From positions 95,554,615-95,618,614 of the forward strand of contig NC_133770.1 of NCBI RefSeq assembly GCF_003597395.2: a stretch of DNA of 64,000 nucleotides, written 5' to 3'. The notes below the pieces were generated by a model that saw only the letters and a program-made list of their open reading frames with translations, made no database searches and was not told the origin of the DNA. The position numbers and the translations under genes are program-made. Origin of the DNA: Chelonoidis abingdonii (taxonomy: Eukaryota; Chordata; Testudines; Testudinidae). Below are positions 1 to 11,874 of this stretch, one piece after another; positions within the stretch are counted from its first letter, which is position 1; every line of letters begins with the position of its first letter.

Positions 1-1215
1 TGGAAGTCTCATGAATATACTTGTTGGCCAGGGATTTCCACCTTTAAAGATGGCAGAATTTCCCCAAGATCACTGGATCTTTCAAGCTCTCGTAATTGGG
101 AATTAACTTCTCAGCAAAAAAAAAAAAAAAAAAAAAAGATTTTAGCACTATGAAACCTGAACACTAGTGATAGTTTCAGCTTCTTGACCCCAAACTCTGA
201 AAAATATCCTAAACCTAATCTAGATCTGAACATTGCCTCCTCTTCTTAATCCCACTGTAACACTAAATGCATCATTGCCTCCTTAAAATTCAAATATCAC
301 ATGGCATCCTTTCATCAGCATCCATTTCACACCTGAAATTACTATAAACTGAACATAAATTGTATTTTTTGCTGTGTGACAGGGATGCAGTGACAGATTC
401 ATCAGAGAATATGGTAAGTACTATTTATTTGTTTAATGAGGATAATGTTTCAGAAGGAACATCATTAGGCCACTCATCATTGGTTATTGCTACTCTCTTA
501 GACTCCCCAGAATCCAGCAGGAGCCAGAACTCCTGATCACTTCCCCATATGTGTTGTGTTTATCCACAATTATCACAATGCACAGATGCCATGAAAGTTA
601 AACATAGGGTTGAGCCCACTCAAGTAGGCTTGTCTAATAATTTGACTCACATGGTCCTAGATGAAAACTGAAAAAGACAGAAAAATACAGAAAGAAAGAG
701 AATGTGTGTGTGCGCGCGCGTTCACATACAAATGGATTTGCAGCAAGCCAGAATGCAGTTATTTCAGGAAAGGTCAAGTCCACAGTCTTTGTATTCTGCA
801 GAATGAACATTTATAATAATTTGAAAGTCATACCTTGTTTTGTTTAAGAGCACCTTTCTCCTTCATGTGAGGGCAGTCCTTCCCTGTTACAACTGCTTTT
901 ATATCTGCCACAGGTACTGCATTCAAAAAAAGAAAATGAGTGTAGCCAAAAAGTGTAAGAGCTGGGCTGTCAAACAAGAGGCAAAACTGATGTGTCAAAA
1001 ATTCCAGCTACTATGCCATTACCAGAGTCTGCTGTGAAAACGGAAACTAAGCAAAACAACTGAAACAGGCATGACTGAGCCTTAACATAATGGATTGAAG
1101 TTTCACATGTCCAGATGGAAACGTGAACTAGGAACCTGCTTTTTCCCTCTTGTTGAGACTTTTGATGAAAAATGGATTTTGTGTAGATGCGTATAGGGTT
1201 TATGTACACTCACGC
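1..1215. other. ELMO1 intron, no recognised element
   Basis: AT-rich non-coding sequence. An A-run lies at about 116-137 and a short TG/CG dinucleotide run at about 704-720. Two short open frames between 840 and 1209 have no recognisable protein motif and look like chance. It is assigned to the ELMO1 intron because the gene's exons lie further along on the minus strand and nothing here suggests another gene. Confidence 0.5.
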
Positions 1216-2042
1216 CTCTAGACCAAAGGTTCTCAAACTGTGGTCCACGAACTCCATTCAAGTGGTCCGCAGATAGTTCCCTCTAAGGTGTGCACCTGGG
1301 TGGCCGCACACAAGAAAATGAAGGGTCACCCACCTAATTAGTGGAACCGCGCAGGTGTGGCTCCACTACGTAGGTGCCTAGACGCTGGAGAAGACGCACA
1401 TGTAAGGTGAGGTGGTGGCCTGGGACAGAATAGGGGGTAAGTGGGAGGAGGCAGTGGGGTGAGAAGAGGAGATGGGAGGAATTTGGAACATACAGGGCTG
1501 CAGTGGCCAGAGAAAGAGGTGACTTTCCCCAGCTCCAGGGCTGCGGCGGCCAGGGAGAGAGAGCCTTCCTTCCCAGCATCAGCTCTGTGGCTGGGGAGAG
1601 AACCCCCTCCTTCCCAGCTCCAGCTCGGAGGCTGCCGTGGTGGGGGAGAGAACCCCCTCCTTCCCAGCATCTGCTCTATGGCTGGGGAGAGAACCCCCTC
1701 CTTCCCAGCCCCAGCTCAGGGGCTGCCGCGGTGGGGGAGAGAGGGAGAGAATCCTCTCCTTCCCAGCTCCAGTTCAGGGCCTCCCATGGCAGGGGAGAGA
1801 GGGCACATCCAAGGTAAGACTACTGATATTAAAATATGAGTTGTGTGCTTTTATTTGTAGAACAAAAAAATGTTAATTGTTGTTAAGTTTTTTTTATATA
1901 GGCTTTTATCTAAAGCATTTTACATTAGTTAGCTAATAGTATAAACAACATTTGGAAAGATCATTAAGCGGTCCGCCGAGACCCTCAGCAATTTTCAAGT
2001 GGTCCGCGAAAAAAAAAAAGTTTGAGAACCACTGCTCTAGAC
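1216..2042. mobile_element. hAT-type DNA transposon (non-autonomous) with 8-bp TSD
   Basis: The ends are inverted repeats: CAAAGGTTCTCAAACT at 1224 and the complement of CAGTGGTTCTCAAACT ending at 2034. They are flanked by an identical 8-bp target duplication CTCTAGAC (1216-1223 and 2035-2042). An 8-bp TSD with CA(G)NGGTTCTCAAACT ends is typical of hAT/Charlie-type elements. No transposase frame is visible. The interior is a GC-rich minisatellite followed by an AT-rich segment, so the copy depended on enzyme supplied in trans. The matching TSD makes the boundaries firm; the subfamily is not determined. Confidence 0.85.
1540..1800. repeat. Minisatellite inside the hAT element
   Basis: About four to five imperfect tandem copies of a unit of roughly 55-60 bp. 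Each is built on GGGGAGAGAACCCCCTCC followed by TTCCCAGC and a CAGCTC-rich spacer. The repetition creates overlapping open frames on both strands (proline/serine/arginine-rich low-complexity peptides) that should not be read as genes. It is CpG- and GC-rich against AT-rich surroundings. Confidence 0.7.
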
Positions 2043-3009
2043 AACATATAGCATGTATCTGTCTTATTAATTTAGATATAACTTTTCATGTTGTTTTACA
2101 CTTTATCAATGACTGACTGCTCAATCACACACTTGTGATTTTGATGGGGAATCTATATAAAGCTTAGAATGACCAACCATCACTGTTTTTTTAAAAAAAT
2201 CATTTTTAAAGTAAATTCATTAAAAAAAGTTTTGAAAAGTTTCACTTGTCACAGTGTCTCCAGGAGTAAACTTGGTGAGGTCACTAAAGACAGAGATAAA
2301 TGCATCTCTGCTTCAAGTGGAAGTCAATTTTCCGGCAGTAATCACATTATGGAAAATCTATATACTCTAAATATAATATGGTCAGTGAATGACAGAAAGC
2401 TTCCATAATCTATAAATAACCCATTATCTTGTGACTTTGGAAAAGGATCATATCAAGCAGAATAATAACATGAATGTCTGTCATTGCTTGAGCCCTTAAA
2501 ATCTCTAACGGAAATGCTACAGTAGAGAATGCATTTTTCCCCCAATGGGCTCAGCAGCAAAAAAACATATTTTATGTATTATATATGTGTTTTCTCTAGC
2601 CAAGACACAGGCTGTCGTATCACTCACAGTGTTATGGTTGAAAAGACAACACAAAATATTAAAATACAATCTAATTTTAATGGATTTTTTTTTTTTACAC
2701 AGAGTAAACTATAAGCAGCAGAAATTATTCCTGAGGTTTTCCATTCAACCTCTCCTCCTTCGGTCTACTTTAGAATTTTATAGTGCCACCCATCACTGGA
2801 GTATCTAAGCAACTTCCCCATAGCAAAGATAGTGATAGCCATAGCAAAGTCCCTAGTGGACTCCATGAAGTCATTGGCACTTTTCTCTTTTTAGGGTCAA
2901 CACTCTGCTTGGGATAGTTTTTTTGAGGGACTGGGAGGATTTGGGGAATAAAAGGGAGTGTCTGAGTTGTGAGTATCACTTATGATGAAAAGAATTTCTC
3001 TAAACTAAA
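2043..3009. other. Intronic sequence, nothing recognised
   Basis: AT-rich sequence with several short T- and A-runs (for example about 2186-2200 and 2684-2697). The small open frames at 2169-2808 show no domain or splice context. No terminal repeats or SINE boxes were seen. Confidence 0.4.
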
Positions 3010-3617
3010 GGCTTTGTAATGTTTCCTAAAGATGGTCAGGCTCTGAATTCACCTGGTCTCGTCTGGAAGGCTGTTCCATAGCCGGATCCCTCTCTACTGA
3101 GAATTTTGGTTCTCAGATTTCATATGCTTTGCCCTGGGTTTTGTGATCTGTATTGTCCCAGGAGTATGCAGCTGTCATGGTGATTCATAAGTAAAAATTT
3201 AGTCTTTGATGTAGCTAGGGCTTGATCCATTAATTGCTTTGAAAATTAAGACCATTGACTTAAACTGGCACTTAAAGCTGACAAGGAGCCAATGGAAGAT
3301 CTTGAGCATGGGTCTGACGTGGCCTAAGCCATAAAGGGGCGGGCAGCTGCATTCTGTACCAGCTGGAGCCTATGCATAATCTTCACATTCAGCTTCAGAT
3401 ACAATGAGTCACAGTATTCCAGCCTGGATATGACCAATGCATGGATTATTGTGGCTAGATCCTCATCTGGGAGGAATGGACCAAGTTTCCTAGCAAACTG
3501 GATATGAAAGAAGGCATTTTTGAGAACTGATGGTAGCAGTTCATCTAAACTTAGTGAGCAGCCAAAGAAAACTCCCCTCTCCACAAGCCACTTTGGTCTC
3601 ATTTTCCTTTCCCTCAT
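3010..3617 (-). mobile_element. Non-LTR retrotransposon remnant (L2/CR1-like), RT C-terminal region
   Basis: On the minus strand, 3617-3324 reads through 97 codons containing a LINE RT thumb-like stretch: LVISRLEYCDSLY, then HRLQLVQNAAARP. The S-R-L-(D/E)-Y-C and R-L-Q-(L/R)-V-Q-N-A-A-A-R motifs are hallmarks of L2/CR1-superfamily reverse transcriptases just downstream of the catalytic palm. The plus-strand sequence 3010-3320 (a GCATTCTGTACCAGCTGGAG-type segment and upstream) looks like the antisense of the following 3' part. The catalytic YXDD segment is absent, so this is a dead 5'-truncated copy. Clade placement within CR1/L2/L3 is uncertain. Confidence 0.65.
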
Positions 3618-4514
3618 CCCCTTTCCCCTACTGGTTCTCTCACTTCTGCACTGGAGAATGGGAAGAGAGAAGGACCACTGTGTGTTCCCCTTTGCTCACT
3701 GGATGACCAGGAGGAGCAAGAAGGCTTATCCAAAGCTGGCTGTGGAGAGCACAGTAATCTTTATGTCTAGGAGAGTGTAGGTCAGTACACTCGGATGGTA
3801 GCAGATCTCTGTAGTCCACATTATATATAGGGTGACTCAAAAACTAGGGAGACTGCACTTGGTCTTGAACAGTAGCACCTTATTATTGGACTCTATTTAC
3901 ATGAGTCAGATGGTTCTCATGTTCCATTTAAACTAATTCCTAATGTAATGGCTGTTGTGGTAAACCATGTGTCCCCCTGAGCCTGAAAAGTCTGTGGCAC
4001 TCAAGGAATGGTGGCCCTCCCTCAAATTCTGTCACTATCTAATTCACTTGGTCATCCGACATACAAATTTTATGGAGGAAGCGGGCCCAGTCACTAGAGC
4101 CACAGTTCAAGAATGGGGTTCACTGCCTCATCTTTCACTCCAAAGCTACTGTAATATTTTTGCCCTATTTCTCTAACTGCAGGGCAAACAAACAGCTTTT
4201 CCCAGTGCCAGTGCTTTAGTGCAACGATCAGAAACCCTGTCCTAGATTCTGACAAAGGACTCCAGTAAAAGCACGAAACAACCTTGAGGCAATTCTGTAC
4301 AGCAATGAAAATAAGTGAATGTGACTGTAAAATGCCAGTGTTATGTGACTCCAGTTAAGTGTGTCACTCTCCCAGGCCAGCACAAAGCAGCACCCAGACA
4401 TTTTATGGGATGGGGGCAGAACAAAGATTGTGATTACATTATCACATTATCCCAAAGTTTTGTGTTACACTGATTTATTTTTATTAATCAATTAAGAAGT
4501 TTAGGTTATTAAGT
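3618..4514. other. Intronic sequence, nothing firmly recognised
   Basis: No terminal repeats, TSDs or protein motifs were found. Short open frames at 3520-3840 and 3967-4176 lack support. Confidence 0.4.
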
Positions 4515-4685
4515 TACAGTAACTCCTCACTTAACGTTGCAGTTATGTTCCTGAAAAATGCGACTTTAAGCAAAATGATGTTAAGTGAATCCAATTTCTC
4601 CATAAGAATTAATGTAAATAGGGAGGGTTAGGTTTCAGGGAAATTTTTTTCACCAGACAAATGATTTTATTTATATATATATACA

Positions 4686-4717
<32 letters not shown>

Positions 4718-5548
4718 AATACATACATACACACACACACAGTACACTTTAATACTGTACGCAGCAATGATGATTGTGAAGCTTGGTTGAGGTGGTGAAG
4801 TCAGAGGGTGGGATATTTCTCAGGGAATGCCTTACTGGCTAAATGATGAACTAGCTTTCGGCTGAGCCCTCAAGGGTTAACTCATTGTCGTTAATGTAGC
4901 CTCACACTCTCCAAGGCATCATGAATGGAGGGAGGGGAGACAGCATGGCAGACAGAGACAGAGACACACACCCTGTGTGAGAGGAGACACACTGACACCA
5001 CTCTAAGTACACTGCCTTTTTAAGTAGATTAGCAAGTTGAGACAGCAGCTGCTCCCAGGATGCTCCCTCCGTCCTGAGCCCTGTCATGTGGTCTCTCCCG
5101 CCCCACCCCATGAAGGTGAGGAAAGTGAGGTGCAGGAATAGCAGGGAGGGGGACACCCTGACATTAGTCCCCTTCTCTCTCTCCACTCCCCCACTCCCCG
5201 CACAGCAAGCAGGAGGCTCCCGGGAGAAGCTCCAAGGCAGAGAGCAGGAGCAGCACATGGCAATGTGGGGAGGGACAGCTGAACTGCCAGCAATTGATAG
5301 TCTGCTGGGCGGCTGCCACACAGGGAACTTAGGGGAGCGGGGAGCTGATGGGGGGCTGCCAGTTCACCCTGGTTTCAAGCCCCGACCAGCTAGCTCCAAT
5401 GGGCTGCTCTTCCTGCAAGCAGTGGACAAACCAGGTGGCTGCCAAATGATGTTATAAGGGAGCATTGCGCAACTTTAAATGAGCATGTTCCCTAATTGAT
5501 CAGCAACGTAACATTAACTGGGACAACGTTAAGTGAGGAGTTACTCTA
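4515..5548. mobile_element. Tc1/mariner-superfamily (Tigger/pogo-like) non-autonomous element
   Basis: Inverted ends CAGTAACTCCTCACTTAACG (from 4517) and its near-perfect complement ending at 5546 are flanked by TA on both sides (4515-4516 and 5547-5548). CAG-type ends with a TA target duplication fit Tigger/pogo-like members. A subterminal block (GCGACTTTAAGC against GCGCAACTTTAAATG) is also roughly mirrored. No transposase frame survives. The centre holds a microsatellite at about 4672-4741 and a C/G-rich unique insert (4900-5450) whose open frames on both strands have no recognisable domain. Confidence 0.75.
4672..4741. repeat. (TA)n/(CA)n compound microsatellite
   Basis: Alternating TATATATACACA, then an (AC)n run, then an interrupted CATA/ACAC run, lying inside the Tigger-like element. 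Confidence 0.85.
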
Positions 5549-6435
5549 CTTCTCTCTTAGTTTCCAGGCTGGAGAAATTCCCAGAGTCTGCGGAATTATT
5601 CTTCACTAAAGAAGCAGAAAAAACTTGTATGATCTTTACTCACAGATGACTGATACACTAATGCCAAGAATGCCATGTATTACTTATGAGGACAAAATAT
5701 AAGGAAATGATTTCTTATCCATTCTTCAAGTTTTAGTCTCATTTTCTTGGGGTGATGTGTAACGACTATTATCTTGGCCATCATCAAAGACCAAATCTAG
5801 GACCTTCTGAGCTCCAGTTTGAGCCTCTATGTCTTAAGCTAAGGGGGAAACTTTCAAAAGGGGATGAGTTTCAATAGGTCTTGGGCTCCTAAATCCCTTA
5901 GGTGCTTTTGAAAATCTCTCTTCATGTTCCCTAGATTGGAGCTGTGCAAGAGTGACATGCTTTGTTGATTGGACACAGAGGAGGACACATAACACACATT
6001 GAAAAGAGAGAAGTTACTCTATTCTGAGAAATGGTGTATCATTTAAGTGCATGCAACCATTATAATCAAGCTAGTTGTCTCAACTTTTGAAAAAGACCTT
6101 CATCGTCTCTCCATCATGGACTTATCTCCCAGATACTAGACCATGTACAGCAGCAGGAACAGCTGTATTCAGTTACAAAAGGTGCTTCTGAACCTACTAT
6201 TCCAAATTGATTTTATCTGACATCTGCAGTCTGATGACGCAGTGAGAATGAATAGTGTTACTATGTAGGAAACGTATAACACTTCTAAGCTAAAAGTTCA
6301 CAGGAAGACTCATCTGAACCCAGAGTATGCATTCCTATGCACACTTTCCAAAACTTGAGAGTGAGACATGAACACATCAAAAAATGTCCACGCTTACTAT
6401 CTGTGGCCTGCTCCCATTATGGAGTCCTGGAATAT
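5549..6435. other. Intronic sequence, mostly unrecognised
   Basis: AT-rich. A segment at about 5845-5925 (CTTTCAAAAGGGG to GGTGCTTTTGAAAATCTC) resembles one half of the palindromic TTTGAAAATC-type MITEs seen elsewhere in the window but lacks a clear partner arm. Nothing else was recognised. Confidence 0.35.
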
Positions 6436-6605
6436 CGCTTAATCATTAATGTATATGTTCTCACAACCCCCATGAGGTAGAGGAGAATTATTATCCCTGT
6501 TATACACATGAGGAAGTGAAGCAATAAGAGATTAAATAATCTTCTCAGGGACACAGAAGGCTGTAGCAGAGTCTGGAATTGAACCTGGGCCACAAGAGCA
6601 GATCT
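6436..6605 (-). mobile_element. MIR/CORE-SINE copy, antisense to plus strand
   Basis: The plus strand reads CTCACAACCCCCATGAGGTAG, then ATTATTATCCCTGTTATACAC, ATGAGGAAGTGAAGCAATAAG and GGAATTGAACCTGGGC. This order and wording is that of the antisense of a MIR core plus tRNA-like head, with the B-box equivalent as GGAATTGAACC. It is diverged and lacks clear TSDs. Recognition is from memory of the MIR consensus. Confidence 0.75.
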
Positions 6606-7399
6606 ATGCCACCCATGGATTTGCAAAGACAAGATCTGGCCACTCATTTTGGGTTTCATAATAAGATGAAGCTAAACAAGAGAACTGAGGTGAACAATCC
6701 AAATGATGGCATAAATTGTCTGGAACTGCTCACATCCTTCTGGGTAGAGCTGCCATTGGATAGCCTTGAAAAAATACACACTTTGCAAGCACTACCATCA
6801 CTGCAGTCTGACAAACTCTTTATAGACTGCCCAGAGGTCTGTACTTGAGAAGAATGCTTGTGACAAGATATACCTTAACCAGAGGAGGCAGGGCATATTG
6901 GGCCCATTAATGGAGATATGTATATTGCATTGTCTTAAAAGCAAATAAGTAACTTAAAAATAAACTAAAGAAGAGCCAGCATATTTACATGACTTACATT
7001 TATCCTGCAAAGAATCATGGGGAACTTCTCCCTGTGGACTTTCTTCCAAGTCTCCATAGTGCAAGACCTTGTGATTGGGCGATAATCGACAATACCAAAA
7101 TTTGTCTGATAAAATAACACATTAAAAAACGGTTATCATCTGTTTTCATCTTCATCACCAATAGCATAGGAGAAAAGTTATTCATTTCATATGCTAAACT
7201 GCAGGGAAGTAGTATTATGTAATGGTTAAAGAATGTGTGATGCGTTTTGAGGCGGGCAAGCACTTTGCCTGTTCACAATAATTCACTTAAGAAGAGTCTT
7301 TGAACTGGTCCTCTTGCAAAATTTCTATTTTCATTCAGCCACCATTTACGAAAACCAGTGTTAAACAAGAACAACTTCCTTAGTTTTAGTAGAGACTTG
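6606..7399. other. Intronic sequence, nothing recognised
   Basis: AT-rich non-coding stretch. Short frames at 6579-6848 and 7015-7263 show no motif. Confidence 0.4.
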
Positions 7400-7571
7400 G
7401 GCTAAGGTTTTCAAGAGAAACTAGTGACTTTGGGTGCCTAACCTGAGATGCCTTTGAGGGGACTGTTTGGAAGAAGTGCAAAGTGCTCGGTAATTGAAAA
7501 TCAGACCCATTTAAGATGTCTCAAATGGAGCACCCCAAAATGACTATTTACATTTGAAAACTGTGGCCTTT
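7400..7571. mobile_element. Palindromic MITE (GGTTTTCAA...TTTGAAAACTGTGG type)
   Basis: The left half contains TTTTCAAGAGAAACTAGTGA, then TTTGGGTGCCTAACCTGAGA. The right half mirrors it with GTCTCAAATGGAGCACCCC, then AAAATGACTATTTACATTTG and AAAAC. A centre of GTAATTGAAAATCAGACCC is present. The whole is an imperfect inverted repeat of about 170 bp without coding capacity. A related but more decayed copy lies at 49437-49650. The superfamily is unknown because TSDs are not clear. Confidence 0.6.
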
Positions 7572-9280
7572 GCCTTCTGATATGCTTTATAAAGCGCCAT
7601 GTATATTTACTGTGATACAGAACATAATAATTTCCCTATGGTTTCAATAACTACATCACCAAGACCCTTATTCTATAGATAACAAATAAGTCATTACTTT
7701 GTATGTCCACAAATGCATATAGTTTGTCTTTTTTTCATTTTTGCCTTCTCTCAGAGCCCAAGTACATTTACACTTCTTCTCATTTTCCGCTTCTTCAGTT
7801 ATTATTCCTCTTAACAATGTTTGCCAAGAACTGCTACCACTAATATTTGCTTGCAGAGCCAGACTAAAATTCTAGCTAATGTATAAGGCCATTGCATGCC
7901 AATTCCCTTTCTGCATGGATAACGCCAGACTACTACCCAGGTACCAATCGTACCACAGCACCTCTAATAAACAGACCACAGTACGCTGTCAAAAATGCAA
8001 TTTTATTACACCTGAACTATGATTCTCCTAAAACTTTGAGCAAAGTTGGACAAAGTGTTGGTTACAATGCTAGTGGCTGCTAGTGGCTTGTTCTACATCA
8101 GCCCTCCCATCATTTCTATCACCAGTGGAGTGGCACCCATGCTGAGAAATTTTAGGGGAAAAGGCTAGCATAGAGACAGCCCAAGAGTACCATACTAGCA
8201 CACGGGCTTCATCAGCCCAACCTTTTTAGAAATCCTGTAAGCCCCACTGTCCATGCTTTAAAATAAATTAAATAATCACCTAATGGAGAGACATGATTAA
8301 ACATTATAGATTTTTTAAACTGTGCATGTGAACCCCTCTTTTAGCTATTTTTCACTGTGTATTAGCTTTTTTCACTGAGTAAATGTGCAAAGATGTTTGG
8401 AAAATAATAAATGCAAATATTTTTCCGTTTATGTACCACCTTCTCCTGAAAGAACTCAGGGCACCTTATGAACTATGGTGAGAGATTCTGATTTCAGTTA
8501 TATAAGCATAAATCTGGAGCAACCCCAGAGTGAATTGATTCACTTTTGTGTGCCCAGGTTTAGAGTCTCGTGCTACATACATAAAGTGCCACTGAAACAC
8601 AGCTATCCCTGGGATGGAAGGCTGCAGGTAACCAGCACATAGTGTGTTGCACAGCACTGGGGAGAAGGGAAATTGTAGTTGAGAAACCAGAAGTCTCTAC
8701 GCTTACAAAGTTATAGGGGCTTCATAAGAGACCAGACAGGGCCATCAGTTTATATGGTCTTATATGAAGGACCCATAATAAACTGCTTGGCATTCAATTT
8801 ATGAGTCTTGGAAGAACGTATGGTGAATGAATTCTCCCTGGATTTGAACATCTGGCTCCCGGTAGTTTTACCAGAAATGTTTCAAACCTAATGCTTAGAA
8901 AAAACATATGCTAACCCCACCCAGCACTGGAACAATTTGTTCTTTTCGTTCATAAAAGAGGCAGTCCTATTAAATACAGTATCAGAATATAATCTCTAGC
9001 TCTCATCTATTCATGAGACAGTTTTACAATTTCGGACAGTACAGGAGACTATGGCTAGCAATTTCTTATGATTAAAAAAATCCTTTCTTCCTATTGAAAC
9101 TCAGCATGGCCTTACTATAGTCCCAATACCTTTGGGCACTGAGTAAATCAATAGTGTTAATGAAGACAATTAGTATGAAACATGGAGAGAATTATCAAAG
9201 ACTATGCACTGGAGTTACTGAAGGAGCTGAAATGGACCAGATCATTAACATACTAATGACTAGAGCATTTTAATAACCTT
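7572..9280. other. Intronic sequence; one possible half-MITE at about 8474-8550
   Basis: Mostly unrecognised AT-rich DNA. Around 8482-8530 the text GAGATTCTGATTTCAGTTAT, then AAATCTGGAGCAACCCC, matches one arm of the palindromic 'AGATTCTGATCTCAGTTACA' repeat common in reptile genomes, but I could not find a convincing second arm. Nothing else was identified. Confidence 0.35.
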
Positions 9281-9419
9281 CTTCCAGCCCCAAATATCTA
9301 AAAAAAACAAAATAAAAAGAAAATAGAAATGTGAGTGCTTACTCCTTTACATTATTTTTAGGAAGCAATGGTTTTAAACTAAGAAAGCTTAGCTAGGAAG
9401 GCCAATAAAATGATTCCCA
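9281..9419 (+). repeat. Local direct duplication, copy 1
   Basis: Reads CTTCCAGCCCCAAATATCTA, then an A-rich stretch, GAAAATAGAAATGTGAGTGC, TTACTCCTTTACATTATTTT, TAGGAAGCAATGGTTTTAAA and CTAGGAAGGCC...AAAATGATT. The same order recurs at 9971-10118 with roughly 80% similarity by eye. The sequences immediately flanking the two copies do not match. It could be a duplication of intron sequence or two insertions of an unrecognised short repeat. Confidence 0.6.
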
Positions 9420-9970
9420 ATGTCAAAAGGATAATTAAAGAACTAATAATCATAGACTGCTGCTCATAGTGTGTCCAGTGAAACTCTCCAGGAGTCTTAT
9501 TCATAATTGCCACCATGGCAGAACTTTGCTGGCAGGGGAAATGATTTAAATAAGACCTGCAAAAGGAACTACTGATATTCTTGTCAGCTGTACGGTTCCA
9601 ATGACCATGCTACTCAGGCTGAAAGAAGGGCAACCTATATATTAACAATTGAAAATAGACTTTGTTTTCCTTTTGGGTCTTGCTACACCCATCACAGCCA
9701 CAGACAACTGGTTTTCAGTTTGATGCACCATCTTTAGGGATCTCCGCTTTACAAGGGATCATGTTGGTTTATGGGAGTTGTGTGAAGTAGTGCAGGTCCT
9801 ATTTTACTACATGGTAGGTTTAGTAAATGTTTTGATGAAGTTGTTTTTTAAACTAAAGGATAAACTAAAAAAGGACTTATGCAAAATGGTCTAAGTAATA
9901 AGAAAAAGAGAGGACACCATGTTTATGGTTAGGGCACAAGAAATGTTAAGCTGACAAAAATGCATTTTTT
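9420..9970. other. Spacer between the two direct repeats, nothing recognised
   Basis: AT-rich non-coding DNA with no element boundaries seen. Confidence 0.4.
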
Positions 9971-10118
9971 GTCTTCCAGCTCCAAATACCTACAAACAAA
10001 TGAAAAGAAAATATAAGTGTAAGTTCTTACTCCTTTTAATCATATTTAGGAAGAAGCAGTTTTAAATCAAGAAAGCACAACTAGGAAGGCCTGTAGAGCC
10101 TTTTAAAATGATTACCAT
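9971..10118 (+). repeat. Local direct duplication, copy 2
   Basis: Begins GTCTTCCAGCTCCAAATACC, continues GAAAATATAAGTGTAAGTTC, TTACTCCTTTTAATCATATT, TAGGAAGAAGCAGTTTTAAA and CTAGGAAGGCC...AAAATGATTACC, following copy 1 at 9281 block by block. It lies in the same orientation, about 690 bp downstream. Confidence 0.6.
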
Positions 10119-11874
10119 GGTATCCAGGTACTATGCCAGGATTTAAAAGACAAAGGAATTTCAAAATGGAACTTCAACTCTGCACTCTGTAGAGTTGTGG
10201 GTCTGTGCATCTTCCTTGGTGAAATGGTCAGATCAAAACTGGGCAGCTTTCATTTTGCCCTGAACACTGTTAGTCTTAGGCTGAGTCTGATTTGCCTTCG
10301 TAGAGATGCTCCAGAGTCTAAGGCCCTTTGCTGAGATGCTGGGCACAAGACCCTTAATTTTTCATTTAATGTTATACATGCACTGATAAAACTCTTATTT
10401 AGAATGGGTGGCATTGTGATAACTGGGTGTACACATTTACCCTAATTGGTAGCCTAACTGGTAAAAAGTGGGTAACAGTTTAAGAATTATCACCATGACC
10501 TATTACATAAAACTACTTAAGAAAAGATGTGAGAAGAAGACAGAAAGGTTAAGCTAATTTAAACAGAGTTTACTGATACCACTCAAGGACTGTGTTAAAA
10601 TTGTGACTGGTAAACCAGAGGAGTAGAGGATCAGAAATCAGTGGACTAAAATTGGTGCCTTGGAAATTAGGCTTAATTGGTGGGTGAAATAAACAGAGGA
10701 CGGATTATTCCACTCATCACCTTTTCAGGGCCCTTTAAAAAAAGAGACTTTGGGGGAGAAAAATAAAACTTTTTGCCATCACTGTGGGAAGGGTTGTTGC
10801 TGTGACACCAGACCTTGATATTCCAGTGAGGATGTTTGATGATCATTGCTGCCTCAGTGAGGACCCCTGCCTGATACAGGTGAAATCTTGCTGTGTCTTC
10901 CCCTCCTTGCATGTTCCTTTTCATCCCCAATCCTCTTCCTCCTATTCTCTCTTTCTCTCATCTTTTCATCTGACCCTGAGATTAACTGTGTTGCATAGCA
11001 CCAGCATGGTGAAATGAGATGGCTCATCCAGAAATGCTCAGCCTGGGAAGGACCAGTGAAGGACAGGAACCTGACTAGACCCAATCGGATGGCATCCTTG
11101 AACAAGGAGGTGAGCCAGAGTCCAGAACATCCACTATCATAGCCAACCTGCCAGCCCAAAGCATCCATCCATGACTGAGCAGTCATCCTCTATCCTAAGA
11201 ACATCAACAAAAGCCATATTTCCCCGATCTTTACTATTCTCTCTCTTCTCTCCCCTCTGCATCTGTCCATGTTTTCAAAAGCAGGAAAGACTCAATATTT
11301 AACAGAAATAACCCTTTCTTCCCTTCCAAGGAGAACTGTTCAACTGAAAAGAGACTTTAACCAGTATTTACCACCTCCACAAAGAAATTTTAACAGGTGT
11401 TTGTTCATAATCAGCCAATTTCAATGCTTTTTGCCTTGTTTTGTTTTTTTTCCTGTTCTTTTTCCTTTTCATGTGTTCCAATCAATAAATTTCTAACCTG
11501 TGGCAAGAACTGCCTAATGTGATTCCCATTGTATTAAGCAGGCTGAGGTCTGTATATCAAACCCAAACCTTATTTAAAACTGTTTAATACTGGACAGTTT
11601 CAGGGTCATGTTCACACCTTTAACTCTTTGGGCCCATAAATTCATCTAAATTAATACAACAGTAGTTTCTGGGAGGATAACTTGTTGCTATAAGAAACAG
11701 TATTGAGTGACAAAGAAGAGCCATGAATTATTTGTACTCACAACTACCATGCTATTAAAACCTCCTAGACAGTTCTTAAGTCTGGTTTGCTCACTCTCAT
11801 TGAATTACTGATGTTATTAGGGATACCTGCTTGATTACTAAGATTACAACTAGATAGATAATAATACAGTTCTC
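10119..11874. other. Intronic sequence, nothing recognised
   Basis: Non-coding by eye. Open frames at 10673-11186 on both strands and 11269-11496 contain no known domain and have no supporting splice signals. A pyrimidine-rich stretch occurs at about 10925-10970. Confidence 0.4.

Noticed and set aside
1334..1876. Overlapping open frames of up to 132 codons on both strands
   Set aside because: They are produced by the tandem minisatellite in the hAT element and give only low-complexity Pro/Ser/Arg text.
4902..5457. 139- and 123-codon frames on opposite strands
   Set aside because: They lie in the GC-rich insert of a Tigger-like element, with no domain and no splice context.
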